A program made the translations under genes and the position numbers. The notes under the pieces were generated by a model. The model was not told where the DNA came from, did no database searches, and saw nothing but the letters and a program-made list of their open reading frames with translations. From Chiayiivirga flava (GTDB taxonomy: Bacteria; Pseudomonadota; Gammaproteobacteria; Xanthomonadales; Xanthomonadaceae): a stretch of DNA of 64,000 nt. Shown here piece by piece: positions 35,909 to 46,729 of the stretch (its first letter is position 1; each line of letters opens with the position of its first letter). Where the stretch lies: NCBI RefSeq assembly GCF_014202825.1, contig NZ_JACHHP010000002.1, positions 496,001 through 560,000 on the forward strand. The letters are read 5' to 3'.

Positions 35909-36337
35909 ATGAATCGTTCCATGCGACATCTGGCGATCGCGGCGCTTGCCGGCACCGCGATCGCACCGGCATCGGCCACCACGCTGATCGTCGAGGCCAG
36001 CGGCTTCGACGACAGCAGCGGACAGGCCGTGGCCGAAGTGTTTTCGAGCCGCGCCGGGTTCCTCAAGCAGGCGCGCTACACGCAGGCACAGGCCATCGTC
36101 GACGGGCAGCCGGTGCGCTGGCAGTTCGATGGCCTCGCACCGAGCGACTACGCGGTGCGCGTGTGGCACGACATCAACGGCAACGGCGAACCGGATCGTC
36201 GTGCGTTCGGCCGCAACGAGCCGATGGTGTTTTCCAACGGAGTGCGGGATGCGCGTCCGGACTGGAGCGAGGTCACGGTGACGCTCGGCCCGGATCCGGT
36301 GACGGTCGCGGTCGATCTGCGCGACACCGGCGAGTGA
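35909..36337 (+). CDS. DUF2141 secreted protein
   Basis: 142 residues. The signal peptide is MNRSMRHLAIAALAGTAIAP with cleavage near ASA-TT. The mature part has the DUF2141 pattern: LIVEASGFDDSSGQAVAEVF, then WQFDGLAPSDYAVRVWHDIN, then NGNGEPDRRAFGRNEP. The family is a small beta-sandwich in the periplasm or outside the cell, with unknown function. It stands alone, convergent with comM. Confidence 0.8.
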   Translation: MNRSMRHLAIAALAGTAIAPASATTLIVEASGFDDSSGQAVAEVFSSRAGFLKQARYTQAQAIVDGQPVRWQFDGLAPSDYAVRVWHDINGNGEPDRRAFGRNEPMVFSNGVRDARPDWSEVTVTLGPDPVTVAVDLRDTGE

Positions 36338-36353
36338 CGCGCCGCAGCGCATT

Positions 36354-37865
36354 TCAGGCGTTGCGGTCCAGCCTGCGATAACCGATCGCCTCGGTCAGGT
36401 GCGCGGTGCCGATGCGCTCGGCGCCGGCGAGGTCCGCGATGCTGCGCGCCACGCGCAGGATGCGCTGGCTGGCACGCGCGGACAGGCGCAGGCGGTCGAT
36501 CGCGCGTTCGAGCAGGGCCTGGTCGCCGGCGGCGAGCGCGCAGTGCTGTTCGGTCTCGCGCTGGCCGAGATGGGCGTTGGCCTTGCCGGCGCGTTCGATC
36601 TGCCGCGCGCGCGCGGCCAGCACGCGCGCGCGGACAGTGGCGCTCGATTCGCCGCCCGGTGCGTCCGGACGCAGCTCCGACGCGGGCACACGCGGCACGG
36701 GAATCTGCAGGTCGATGCGATCGAGCAGCGGCCCCGATACGCGCCCGCGGTAGCGCGCGACCTGGTCCGCGCTGCAGTTGCAACGACCCGACGGATCGCC
36801 GGCCCAGCCGCACGGACACGGATTCATCGCCGCGATCAGCTGGAACCGCGCCGGAAACTCCGCCTGCCGCGCCGCACGCGAGATCGTCACGCGGCCGCTC
36901 TCCAGCGGCTCGCGCAGCACCTCCAGCACGCGCCGGTCCCATTCGGGCAATTCGTCGAGGAACAGCACGCCGCAGTGCGCGAGGCTGATCTCGCCGGGGC
37001 GCGGCACCGAGCCGCCGCCGACGAGCGCGACACCGCTCGCGGTGTGGTGCGGCGCGCGGTACGGCGGCTCGCGCCAGCGCGCGAGCTCGAAACCACGACC
37101 CGAGATCGAGGCGATGGCGGCGCAGTCCAGCGCCTGCGCTTCGTCCAGCGGCGGCAGGATCGACGGCAGCCGTGCCGCCAGCATCGACTTGCCGCTGCCG
37201 GGCGGACCGCTCATCAGCAGGTTGTGCGCGCCGGCGGCCGCCACTTCGAGCGCGCGGCGCGCCTGCGCCTGGCCACGCACCTCGGCAAGATCGGGCAGGG
37301 CGATGTCGGCCGGCAGCGCCGGCGGCGCCACGCGCGCGGCCAGCACCGGTTCGCCGCGCAGGAAGGCGCTCACCTGCAGCAGCGTGGTCGCGGTCAGGGT
37401 GCCGGCGTAACTCGACAGACCGGCCTCGCCCGCGTTCGCCGCCGGCAGCACGATGCCGCGTTGCGCGCGCGCCGCCGCCAGCACCGCGGGCAGCACGCCG
37501 TCGATGCCGCGCAGCTCGCCGGTGAGCGCCAGTTCGCCGAGGAACTCGTTGTCCGCGAGTGCGTCGCGCGGCAGCTGCCCGGACGCGACAAGGATGCCGA
37601 GCGCGATCGGAAGATCGAAGCGTCCGCCGTCCTTCGGCAGATCGGCCGGCGACAGGTTGACCGTGATGCGCCGCTGCGGAAATTCAAACTGCGAACACAG
37701 GATCGCGGCGCGCACGCGGTCCTTGCTTTCGCGCACCGCGGCGTCGGGCAGGCCGACGATGGACAGCGCCGGCAGGCCGCCGCTCAGATGCACTTCGACC
37801 CGCACCGGCGGCGCGGCGACGCCCGACTGGGCACGGCTGTGGACGAGCGCGAGACTCATGGGCAT
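36354..37865 (-). CDS. comM: YifB/ComM-family Mg-chelatase-like AAA+ ATPase
   Basis: 503 residues. The N-terminal Lon-protease-like domain holds GLPALSIVGLPDAAVRESKD and NLSPADLPKDGGRFDLP. The AAA+ part has Walker A MSGPPGSGKSML and Walker B GVLFLDELPEWDRRVLEVL. A cysteine pair (NPCPCGW) and the C-terminal ASQRILRVARSIADL are also typical. In naturally transformable bacteria ComM is a hexameric helicase that extends heteroduplex branches during integration of donor DNA. The neighbours ubiK and glnK on the far side match the comM-ubiK-glnK order of many gammaproteobacteria. Confidence 0.9.
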   Translation of the reverse strand: MPMSLALVHSRAQSGVAAPPVRVEVHLSGGLPALSIVGLPDAAVRESKDRVRAAILCSQFEFPQRRITVNLSPADLPKDGGRFDLPIALGILVASGQLPRDALADNEFLGELALTGELRGIDGVLPAVLAAARAQRGIVLPAANAGEAGLSSYAGTLTATTLLQVSAFLRGEPVLAARVAPPALPADIALPDLAEVRGQAQARRALEVAAAGAHNLLMSGPPGSGKSMLAARLPSILPPLDEAQALDCAAIASISGRGFELARWREPPYRAPHHTASGVALVGGGSVPRPGEISLAHCGVLFLDELPEWDRRVLEVLREPLESGRVTISRAARQAEFPARFQLIAAMNPCPCGWAGDPSGRCNCSADQVARYRGRVSGPLLDRIDLQIPVPRVPASELRPDAPGGESSATVRARVLAARARQIERAGKANAHLGQRETEQHCALAAGDQALLERAIDRLRLSARASQRILRVARSIADLAGAERIGTAHLTEAIGYRRLDRNA

Positions 37866-37993
37866 TCCCTTGCCGGAATTGCGTGGGTGCGGCGCGTGGC
37901 CAACCGCGACCGCGCCGTGCGTCGTCGCGGCGCCGGTCGGATGCGGGCGTCAGCGCAGGGCGCGGGACGCCCGGCGCGGTCGGCTGCGCGTCG

Positions 37994-38263
37994 TCAGTTG
38001 CGCGCCGCCGGCGACACCGCGTCGAGCCGGGCTTCCAGATCCACGAGGATGCGTTCGAGCAGGTCGAGCTTCTCGCGCGTGCGCAGCAGCACGGCGCGCT
38101 GCACGTCGAATTCCTCGCGCGTGACCAGATCGAGTTTCGCAAGGCCCGCCTGCAGCGCGGCGCGCATGTTCTTTTCGATGTCCTCGCGCGCCTCGCTCAT
38201 GCCCGGCGGCATCAGGGCACTCAGGCGCTGGGCGAGGTCGTCGACGGCTTTGAGATTGATCAT
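37994..38263 (-). CDS. ubiK: Ubiquinone biosynthesis accessory factor UbiK (BMFP domain)
   Basis: 89 residues from the ATG at 38263. The protein is almost wholly helical and coiled-coil-like: an N-terminal amphipathic helix (LAQRLSALMPPGM), then EDIEKNMRAALQAGLAKLDL, and the conserved VTREEFDVQRAVLLRTREKL, LERILVDLEARL. It forms trimers and assists aerobic ubiquinone synthesis with UbiJ at lipid surfaces. It is transcribed toward comM and diverges from glnK. Confidence 0.88.
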   Translation of the reverse strand: MINLKAVDDLAQRLSALMPPGMSEAREDIEKNMRAALQAGLAKLDLVTREEFDVQRAVLLRTREKLDLLERILVDLEARLDAVSPAARN

Positions 38264-38310
38264 GGCGCGCTCCGCGATGGGGTGGTGGTCAGCATGCGCC
38301 GCGCGGCGCG

Positions 38311-38338
38311 TTGTGGGCGTCGGAGGACGCACTAGAAT
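38311..38338 (+). promoter_or_regulatory. Candidate sigma-70 promoter of glnK, with leader hairpin
   Basis: TTGTGG (38311-38316) and TAGAAT (38333-38338) are separated by 16 bp and lie ~50 bp before glnK. A perfect 6-bp inverted repeat CTGGGA-CGG-TCCCAG (38354-38368) sits in the leader just before the start and could be an operator or RNA hairpin. No -24/-12 sigma-54 promoter is visible. Confidence 0.5.
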
Positions 38339-38375
38339 CGGCTAGGAAATTTCCTGGGACGGTCCCAGACAATGA

Positions 38376-38723
<348 letters not shown>

Positions 38724-38726
38724 CCC

Positions 38727-39743
38727 ATGCGCGGCCTCGGCAAGGCGCTGCTGCTCGCGCTCGTCGCCGGCGCGCATCTGGCCGGCGGCTGGTGGCTGGT
38801 GCAGCAGCGCGCGCGCGTGCCGCCCGTCGCGGACGTGCCCGCCCCTCTGCCGCCGGCACCGGTGCCCGAGCGCCCTGCGGCGCCCGACATCGCGCCCGAC
38901 CGCGCCGCCTTGCCGCCGCGGCCCGACAGCATGGCCGCTTCCGGAGAACCGCCGCCGGCAGATGCGCCCGCCGACAACGCGCTGCCGCCGCCCGGGACGC
39001 CGCTGGCGTCGATGCTGCCCGAACTGGAAGCGCGCGCGCGCCGCGGCGACACCCGTGCCGCGTGTCGTCTCGCGCTCGAAGCCGAGACCTGCCTGCACGC
39101 GCGCGACGCACGCGAGGCCGCCGAATTTTTCGAGACCAGCGCGGCGCGCGATGCCTCGTCCGAAGACGGCGCGGTGGCGATGATCGCCCTGCTCGAAGAG
39201 CAGGCCGAATACGCCGAACCCGTGTGCGCGGGCCTGCCGGATGGCTGGGCGGATGCCAACGCATGGCAGTACATGCTCGCCGCGGCGCAGGGCGACATGC
39301 GGCTTGCGACGCGCTTTGCCGTCAATCCGCCGCTCGACTGGAGCATCGAGGATCTGCAGCCCGAGGCCTGGGCCGCCTACCGCGAGGCCGCACCGGCGCT
39401 GCTGCAGCGCGCGGCGGCGCAGGGCGACCTGCGCGCGGTGTATTTCCTGCAGCGCATCCACAGCGGGCTGCCGCTGCCGCATCTGGCGGGCGAGGCGATC
39501 ATGCCCGACCCCGAACTGGCGGTGCTGTACGCGCTGGCGCTGCTCGCGCACACCGATCCCGGCACCGCCGCCACGTTGCAGGCGCAGATCGACGCCGCGC
39601 GCGGCGCTTTCGATGCCGCGCAATGGCGCGACCTGCAGACGCGCGCCGCGGCGCTTGCGCAACGGTTCGCCGGTCAGGCGCCGATCGACAACGAGGCCGG
39701 CGTGCTCGGCCCGCCCGACGCGGGCATGTGCGGGACCGACTGA
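38727..39743 (+). CDS. Sel1/TPR-like periplasmic-facing protein, function unknown
   Basis: 338 residues. An N-terminal hydrophobic segment (ALLLALVAGAHLAGGWWLV) acts as signal anchor. A proline-rich linker at ~30-95 follows, and then helical repeats (ARRGDTRAACRLALEAETC, AAEFFETSAARDASSEDGAV, AAQGDLRAVYFLQRIHSG) of Sel1/TPR style. Four or five cysteines are present in the mature part. It starts three bases after glnK and so is almost certainly co-transcribed with it, in the place where amtB usually stands. I do not recognise a specific function. Confidence 0.75.
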   Translation: MRGLGKALLLALVAGAHLAGGWWLVQQRARVPPVADVPAPLPPAPVPERPAAPDIAPDRAALPPRPDSMAASGEPPPADAPADNALPPPGTPLASMLPELEARARRGDTRAACRLALEAETCLHARDAREAAEFFETSAARDASSEDGAVAMIALLEEQAEYAEPVCAGLPDGWADANAWQYMLAAAQGDMRLATRFAVNPPLDWSIEDLQPEAWAAYREAAPALLQRAAAQGDLRAVYFLQRIHSGLPLPHLAGEAIMPDPELAVLYALALLAHTDPGTAATLQAQIDAARGAFDAAQWRDLQTRAAALAQRFAGQAPIDNEAGVLGPPDAGMCGTD

Positions 39744-39761
39744 ATCGGCCGCGCTGCGGTC

Positions 39762-40196
39762 TCAGCGCGTCTCGGCGATGCGCGGCAGCCCCGTCGTCAG
39801 CCACCAGTGCTCGGTTTTCTCGTCCCAGCGCCAGACCTGGTCGTCGACGATCGAACGCTCGGCCTGCGTGTGCACGTTGACCAGGCGGATTTCCACGCGC
39901 TGCGCGTACTGCGTTTCTGTGACCTGCTGCGAGCCTTTCACGTAATAGCCGGTGATCTGCACTTGGCGGAAGCGCTCGCGGTCCAGATCCTTGATCGGGT
40001 GCGTTTCCAGATACTCCGGATCGACGAACGTGAGTGCGTTGTCGATATTGCCCTCGTTCCAGCGCACCGCAGCGGAGTAGGCATACAGCGTGCGCTGCAA
40101 CACGTCGGTCTTGGTGCCGACCCCGGTGCAGGCGGACAACAGCAGCGTGGCGGCAAGAGCGAGGAGGACGGTGCGGCGGCGCGGGGATGTGTTCAT
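39762..40196 (-). CDS. Small lipoprotein, unknown function
   Basis: 144 residues. A lipoprotein signal ends in the lipobox LLLSAC (cysteine at 22). The mature part (LQRTLYAYSAAVRWNEGNID, EYLETHPIKDLDRERFRQVQ, QVWRWDEKTEHWWLTTGLP) resembles an NTF2-like alpha-beta fold seen in other outer-membrane lipoproteins of this order. It is convergent with the Sel1-like gene and 60 bp downstream of putA on the same strand. Confidence 0.75.
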   Translation of the reverse strand: MNTSPRRRTVLLALAATLLLSACTGVGTKTDVLQRTLYAYSAAVRWNEGNIDNALTFVDPEYLETHPIKDLDRERFRQVQITGYYVKGSQQVTETQYAQRVEIRLVNVHTQAERSIVDDQVWRWDEKTEHWWLTTGLPRIAETR

Positions 40197-40256
40197 GCGC
40201 CGATTCTCACCGATCCGGCCGCCGCGTGCATCCCGTGCGGCGGCCGGTGCGCGGCC

Positions 40257-43200
40257 TCACTCGTCCAGCGTCAGCAGCGAGGCGTTGCCGCCGGCGGCCG
40301 TGGTGTTCACCGTCAGCGTGCGTTCGATCGTGAAGCGGTGCAGGTAGTGCGGGCCGCCGGCTTTCGGACCGGTGCCCGACAGCCCCTCGCCGCCGAACGG
40401 CTGCACGCCGACGACCGCGCCGATCTGGTTGCGGTTGACGTAGCAGTTGCCGACCTTCACCCCGCGCGAGATTTTTTCGATGGTCTCGTCGATGCGCGAG
40501 TGGATGCCGAGCGTGAGGCCGTAGCCGGTGGCGTTGATCTGGGCGATGACGTCGTCGAGCTTCGCCGCGTCGTAGCGGATCACGTGCAGTACCGGGCCGA
40601 AGACTTCGCGCGTGAGCTGCGAGAGCTCCTTCAGTTCGTAGGCGCGCGGCGCGAAGAAGGTGCCGTGCGATGCGGCTTCGCCGAGTTTCGCAGCCTTGAT
40701 CGGCGTGGCTTCGCGGTCCATGCGCGCGGCGTGGTCTTCGAGCACCTTGAGCGCGTCGGCATCGATTACGGGTCCCACGTCGGTGGACAGCAGGCCCGGG
40801 TCGCCGACGACGAGTTCGTCCATCGCACCGGCAAGCATGGTCACCACCTTGTCGGCGATGTCGCGCTGCACGAACAGCACGCGCGCGGCCGAGCAGCGCT
40901 GGCCGGCCGAACCGAAGGCCGCCGTCATCGCGTCCTTCACCAGCTGCTCGGGCAGCGCGGACGAGTCGCAGATCAGCGCATTCTGGCCACCGGTTTCGGC
41001 GATCAGCACGGCAATGGCGGCGTCGCGCGCGGCGAGCGCGCGGTTGATCGCGCGTGCGGTTTCGGTCGAGCCGGTGAAGGCCACGCCCGCGACACGCGGA
41101 TCGCGCGTGAGTGCGGCGCCGACGGTGGCGCCGTCGCCGGGCAGGAACTGCAGCACGTCGTCCGGCACGCCTGCTTCGTGCAGCAGCTTCACCGCGGCAT
41201 GGCCGACGAGGTTGGTCTGCTCGGCGGGCTTGGCGATGACGCTGTTGCCGGTGACGAGTGCGGCCGCGACCTGGCCGGTGAAGATCGCGAGCGGAAAGTT
41301 CCACGGGCTGATGCAGACGAACACGCCGCGGCCGTGCAGGAACAGTTCGTTCGATTCGCCGGTGGGGCCGGGGAGTTTTTCCGGATGCGCCATGATCCGG
41401 CGCGCCTGCTGCGCGTAGTAGCGCAGGAAGTCGACGGCCTCGCGCACTTCGGCCACGCCGTCGGCCAGCGTCTTGCCGGCTTCCTTGGTGCACAGCGCGA
41501 TGAACTCGGGCAGGCGCGCGTCCATCAGGTCCGCGGCGTGTTCGAGGATCTTGGCGCGCGAGGCGGCCGGCAGGCGATCCCAGCCCGGCTGCGCGGCTTC
41601 GGCGTTGGCGAGTGCGCGTTCGACGGTGGCGGTGTCGGCGGGCAGCCATTCGCCGACCTGTTCGCGGCGGTCGGCAGGGTTGGTGACGGGCAGTGCCGTG
41701 CCGGCGAAGTTCGCGCCCGGCACCAGCGGCGTCGCGCGCCACGGTTTGACGGCGGCGTTCACCTGCTCGGCCAGACGCGCCAGTTCCTGTTCGTTGGCGA
41801 GGTTCACGCCCATGGAGTTCTTCCTGTCCTCGCCGTAGATGGCGACCGGTTGCGGGATGCGGGGATGCGGCTGGAAATCGAAACCGGCGACGGTGGCGAC
41901 GGGGTCGGCCACGAGGTCGGCGGGTTTGACGTTCTCGTCGGTGATGCGGTTGACGAAGCTGGAGTTGGCGCCGTTCTCGAGCAGGCGGCGCACGAGGTAG
42001 GGCAGAAGGTCTTCGTGGCTGCCGACCGGGGCGTAGACGCGGCACGGGGTGTCGAGCGCGTTGGGGGCGACGACTTCGGCGTGGAGGTCTTCGCCCATGC
42101 CGTGGAGGCGCTGGAATTCGTAGGGTTTGAAGCCCGGCGCGCCCGCACCGCGCACCACACTCCCGTCGTCCCGGCGAACGCCGGGACCCAGCGGCGTTGC
42201 TGTCGCCGCCGTCGCAGAGCCAACGTCACTGGGTCCCGGCGTGCGCCGGGACGACGGTGAGGAGGGGTCCGGCGTCGTGGCGGAGTCCTGTGCCGCAGCC
42301 GCAGCCGGCGTGTTCGCAACAGGAACCAGCGCCTTCGCAAAATGATGGATCGCCGAAATCGTCTGCGCGTTGTGGCTGGCGAACATCGGATACAGCGCAT
42401 CCGTCGCCGCGAGCATCTTCTTGGCGCAGGCGAGGTAGCTGACGTCGGTGTTCGGCTTGCGCGTGAACACCGGATAGCCGCTCACGCCATCGATCTGCGC
42501 GCGCTTGATCTCCGAATCCCAGTACGCGCCTTTCACCAGTCGCACCGGCATGCGGCGGCCGGCGCGACGCGCGAGGTCGATGAGGAAATCGAGCACGAAC
42601 GGCGCGCGCTTCTGGTACGCCTGCACGGCGAGGCCGTAACCTTCCCAGCCGTCGAGCGACGGGTCTTCGTACACCGCCGCGATCACGTCGAGGCTCAGTT
42701 CGAGGCGGTCGGCTTCCTCGGCATCGATGGTGAAGCCGATGCCCTGCTGCTTGGCGAGCTGCGCCAGCTGCAACACACGCGGGGCGAGTTCGGCCAGGAC
42801 GCGTTCGCGCTTGGCGAGTTCGTAGCGCGGATGCAGCGCCGAAAGTTTCACCGAGATGCTGGGCGTGCCGAACACGTCGGCGCCGCGGAACGAGCCGCCC
42901 GGGCCGGTGGCGCCGATGGCGAGGATGGCCTTGCGGTAGGCCTCCAGATACCGGTCCGCGTCCTTCTGCGTGAAGGCCGCTTCGCCGAGCATGTCGAAGG
43001 AATAGCGGTAGTTCGCGTTCTCGCCTTTCTTCGAGCGCTTGAGCGCCTCCTCGATCGTGCGCCCCATGACGAACTGGTGCCCCATGATGCGCATCGCCTG
43101 CCGCACCGCGAGGCGGATCACCGGCTCGCCGGCACGGCCGATCAGGCGGCGGAAGGCGCCACCGACGCTGCGCTTCGTTTCGTCGGCGAGGTTCACCATG

Positions 43201-43619
43201 CGGCCGGTGAGCATCAGCCCCCACGTCGACGCATTCACCAGCACCGAATCGCTGCGGCCCAGGTGCGAATCCCAGTCGGCCTCGCCGAGCTTGTCGCGGA
43301 TCAGGCGGTCGGCCGTGTCCTGGTCGGGAATGCGCAGCAGCGCCTCGGCCACGCACATCAGCAGCACGCCTTCCTCGCTGGAGAGGTCGTACTCGCGCAT
43401 GAAGGCTTCGATCGCGCCCTGGTCCTCGGCCTTCTGCCGCACGCGTTGCACCAGCTGCTCGGCGAGCGACTGGATCGATTGCTGGGTGGCCGGGTCGACG
43501 CGGGCCTGGTCGAGCAGCTCGCGCAGGTGGGTGGCTTCGTCGCGCGCGTAGGCGGCGGTGATGGCGGCGCGCAGCGGCGACTGGGTGCCGGGCAGTTCGG
43601 GGGTCAGGATCGGGTGCAC
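40257..43619 (-). CDS. putA: Bifunctional proline dehydrogenase / glutamate-semialdehyde dehydrogenase PutA, with an in-frame repeat insertion
   Basis: 1120 residues from the GTG at 43619, with AAGG at ribosome-binding distance. There is no N-terminal ribbon-helix-helix, so it is not the DNA-binding form. The PRODH barrel (~180-560) holds FTIDAEEADRLELSLDV, RLVKGAYWDSEIKRAQ and EFQRLHGMGEDLH. The ALDH domain (~620-1090) holds ISPWNFPLAIFTGQ, the glutamate in IAETGGQNA and the catalytic cysteine in GSAGQRCSA. It oxidises proline to glutamate with FAD and NAD. About 35 residues (~453-486, including SSRRTPGPS and PGVRRDDG) are encoded by a family A repeat and interrupt the barrel just before YEFQRLHGMG. 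Confidence 0.93.
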   Translation of the reverse strand: MHPILTPELPGTQSPLRAAITAAYARDEATHLRELLDQARVDPATQQSIQSLAEQLVQRVRQKAEDQGAIEAFMREYDLSSEEGVLLMCVAEALLRIPDQDTADRLIRDKLGEADWDSHLGRSDSVLVNASTWGLMLTGRMVNLADETKRSVGGAFRRLIGRAGEPVIRLAVRQAMRIMGHQFVMGRTIEEALKRSKKGENANYRYSFDMLGEAAFTQKDADRYLEAYRKAILAIGATGPGGSFRGADVFGTPSISVKLSALHPRYELAKRERVLAELAPRVLQLAQLAKQQGIGFTIDAEEADRLELSLDVIAAVYEDPSLDGWEGYGLAVQAYQKRAPFVLDFLIDLARRAGRRMPVRLVKGAYWDSEIKRAQIDGVSGYPVFTRKPNTDVSYLACAKKMLAATDALYPMFASHNAQTISAIHHFAKALVPVANTPAAAAAQDSATTPDPSSPSSRRTPGPSDVGSATAATATPLGPGVRRDDGSVVRGAGAPGFKPYEFQRLHGMGEDLHAEVVAPNALDTPCRVYAPVGSHEDLLPYLVRRLLENGANSSFVNRITDENVKPADLVADPVATVAGFDFQPHPRIPQPVAIYGEDRKNSMGVNLANEQELARLAEQVNAAVKPWRATPLVPGANFAGTALPVTNPADRREQVGEWLPADTATVERALANAEAAQPGWDRLPAASRAKILEHAADLMDARLPEFIALCTKEAGKTLADGVAEVREAVDFLRYYAQQARRIMAHPEKLPGPTGESNELFLHGRGVFVCISPWNFPLAIFTGQVAAALVTGNSVIAKPAEQTNLVGHAAVKLLHEAGVPDDVLQFLPGDGATVGAALTRDPRVAGVAFTGSTETARAINRALAARDAAIAVLIAETGGQNALICDSSALPEQLVKDAMTAAFGSAGQRCSAARVLFVQRDIADKVVTMLAGAMDELVVGDPGLLSTDVGPVIDADALKVLEDHAARMDREATPIKAAKLGEAASHGTFFAPRAYELKELSQLTREVFGPVLHVIRYDAAKLDDVIAQINATGYGLTLGIHSRIDETIEKISRGVKVGNCYVNRNQIGAVVGVQPFGGEGLSGTGPKAGGPHYLHRFTIERTLTVNTTAAGGNASLLTLDE
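42162..42259. repeat. Composite palindromic repeat, family A, inside putA
   Basis: The left arm 42163-42200 (CCGTCGTCCCGGCGAACGCC...) and inverted right arm 42220-42256 (CAACGTCACTGGGTCCCGGC...) match the intergenic copies closely. It leaves the putA frame open on the minus strand. Flanking codons are rich in Ala, Pro and Ser and seem also to be non-conserved linker. Confidence 0.9.
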
Positions 43620-43721
43620 GTCGGACCTTGGCGGGCCGGCAGGGGCCGGCGAGGACAGACGGATAGTGTAGAGGGGCTGGTGTTCGGCGGGCAGCCGGGG
43701 CGCCGGAGGGGTTGTCGTGGA

Positions 43722-43900
43722 AATCCTTCTCCCGCCGGGAGAAGGTGGCCGGCAGGCCGGATGAGGGATGGGCGCTGCGGGAAACACGCCCGAACCGAGG
43801 CATAAGCCTGGAACCTGCAAGACGAAACATCGAGTCAGCGCAAAGGCGCGTCCCTCATCCGCCTTCGGCACCTTCTCCCGGGGGGAGAAGGGAAGATCAA
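43722..43900. repeat. Family B palindromic repeats upstream of putA
   Basis: Two inverted copies are seen: 43724-43765 (CCTTCTCCCGCCGGGAGAAG, then GGCCGGCAGGCCGGATGAGG) and 43853-43897 (CTCATCCGCCTTCGGCACCT, then TCTCCCGGGGGGAGAAGGG). The 285 bp between putA and the next gene contain nothing else I can support. Confidence 0.65.
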
Positions 43901-43904
43901 AGGC

Positions 43905-44102
43905 TCAGGCCGGCAGGCGTGCCAGCACGTCGCTCACCCGGGCGCGGGCGCGCTCGATGCGCGACAGGTCTTCGGCCCGCGCCTGGCGTCGGGCCAGCGT
44001 CGAGGCCTGGTCGAGGCGGTAGAGCTCGATCATCAGATCGTGGCGCTGCAGCTGCGCGTCGGAGGCGACGCGGGGCTCGAGTCCGGCTGTCATTGCTTGC
44101 AT
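43905..44102 (-). CDS. Small hypothetical protein (65 aa)
   Basis: 65 residues from the ATG at 44102; an ATG at 44093 is possible. AGGAACGAG stands at ribosome-binding distance. The product is helical and charged (DAQLQRHDLMIELYRLDQAS, RRQARAEDLSRIERARARV), with no signal peptide. A perfect Clp-type palindrome lies 12 bases upstream of the start, close enough to overlap the leader, so binding there may repress rather than activate. I do not recognise the family. Confidence 0.55.
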   Translation of the reverse strand: MQAMTAGLEPRVASDAQLQRHDLMIELYRLDQASTLARRQARAEDLSRIERARARVSDVLARLPA

Positions 44103-44113
44103 TTGCTCGTTCC

Positions 44114-44129
44114 TGTGAACTACGTCACA
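44114..44129. promoter_or_regulatory. CRP/Clp-type binding site (perfect TGTGA-N6-TCACA)
   Basis: TGTGAACTACGTCACA is an exact match. It lies between the leftward 65-aa ORF and the rightward candidate sRNA, and stands ~45 bp before the predicted sRNA 5' end, a typical class I/II activator distance. Confidence 0.7.
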
Positions 44130-44159
44130 CTTTTACGATTGGTTTAACAAAATCTTCTC

Positions 44160-44327
44160 TTGCGTGCGCCCGAAACCCGGCGCATCATTTCCCCCGAAGT
44201 GACACGCCGCGTCCCTTTGCGACGCTGGCGGCTCAGCTTTCGGCAAATTCCAAGCTGCTCGGCGTCTGGCATACGGTCCCCTGGATTCCCCCTGTTCCAA
44301 AAGACCCGCCAGGCGCCGACTTTTTTC
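44160..44327 (+). ncRNA. Candidate structured small RNA with C-rich loops
   Basis: No coding frame fits, but the + strand folds locally: CGCCGCGTC/GACGC(T)GGCG around 44207-44232, CAGCTT/AAGCTG around 44233-44256, and a 12-bp stem TCGGCGTCTGGC/GCCAGGCGCCGA followed by C and six T (44321-44326), an intrinsic terminator. The loops contain TTTCCCCC, GGTCCCCTGG and ATTCCCCCTG, resembling the C-rich seed loops of Xanthomonas sX13-like sRNAs. Homology to sX13 is not established. The 5' end is a guess from the AT-rich stretch after the Clp site. Confidence 0.45.
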
Positions 44328-44369
44328 GGTGTCCTGCCCAACGCAGCAAGACACCCCTGTTCAAACAAA

Positions 44370-44398
44370 CCGCCGGCCCGGGCCTCCCGGGCCGGCGG
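44370..44398. terminator. Strong GC hairpin, possible bidirectional terminator
   Basis: A 13-bp perfect stem CCGCCGGCCCGGG/CCCGGGCCGGCGG with a three-base loop. On the + strand it is followed by TGTTGTTTG and on the minus strand by TTTGTTTG. It lies between the candidate sRNA and mnmG; 44412-44663 shows nothing further I can support. Confidence 0.55.
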
Positions 44399-44663
44399 TG
44401 TTGTTTGCGGCGACCAGTTTCCCCCATGGCCGCCGCTTCAATGGGCCGGACCGGTGACACTGGCCGGCTGCTTCCCCGCGTCGCACGAGCCGATCCCTGT
44501 TCCAATCATCGGCCAGCGTGCTGCCGGTGTCGCTGCGAGCGCGCGGCGCGTCAGCATCGATCCGTGCAATGCGCCTGTCGGCGCGGGTGCGGGATGCGTT
44601 CTGCAGCAAGCATGCCAAGCGCCCGATTCCGTACACTAGCGACACCCAAGGTCAGGTTTTGCC

Positions 44664-46550
<1,887 letters not shown>

Positions 46551-46668
46551 GGTTCCAGGGGCGCAAGCGTGTGCGCCTGCCTCCATATACTTTGTTCGGA
46601 GTTTTCGTCCGATGTGTCCCGGTTCTGTTTTATGTAGTCGTCGGAAACTGCGAATTGACCCCAGTTTC

Positions 46669-46724
46669 CTCTGATCATTCCAGCCGACACCGCTTCGCTG
46701 CGGGGCTTAACTCAGGCGTTGAAT
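46669..46724. other. attC-like integron recombination site (remnant)
   Basis: The run CAGCCGACACCGCTTCGCTG followed by CGGGGCTTAACTCAGGCGTT is strikingly close to the textbook attC site (AGCCGACGCCGCTTCGCGGC...GGCTTAACTCAAGCGTT). The right core site GTTGAAT (46718-46724) fits GTTRRRY. The left core (around CTGATCATTC) is eroded. The next ORF begins six bases after the core, as in gene cassettes. Confidence 0.75.
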
Positions 46725-46729
46725 CTCAA

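Noticed and set aside
44133-44368. Two short minus-strand ORFs (73 and 74 codons) over the candidate sRNA region
   Set aside because: They overlap each other in different frames, cover strong hairpins and have no ribosome-binding site or similarity.
44160-44410. 6S RNA or tmRNA in the mnmG leader
   Set aside because: The characteristic 6S central bubble, its usual neighbours and the tRNA-like ends of tmRNA are not seen.
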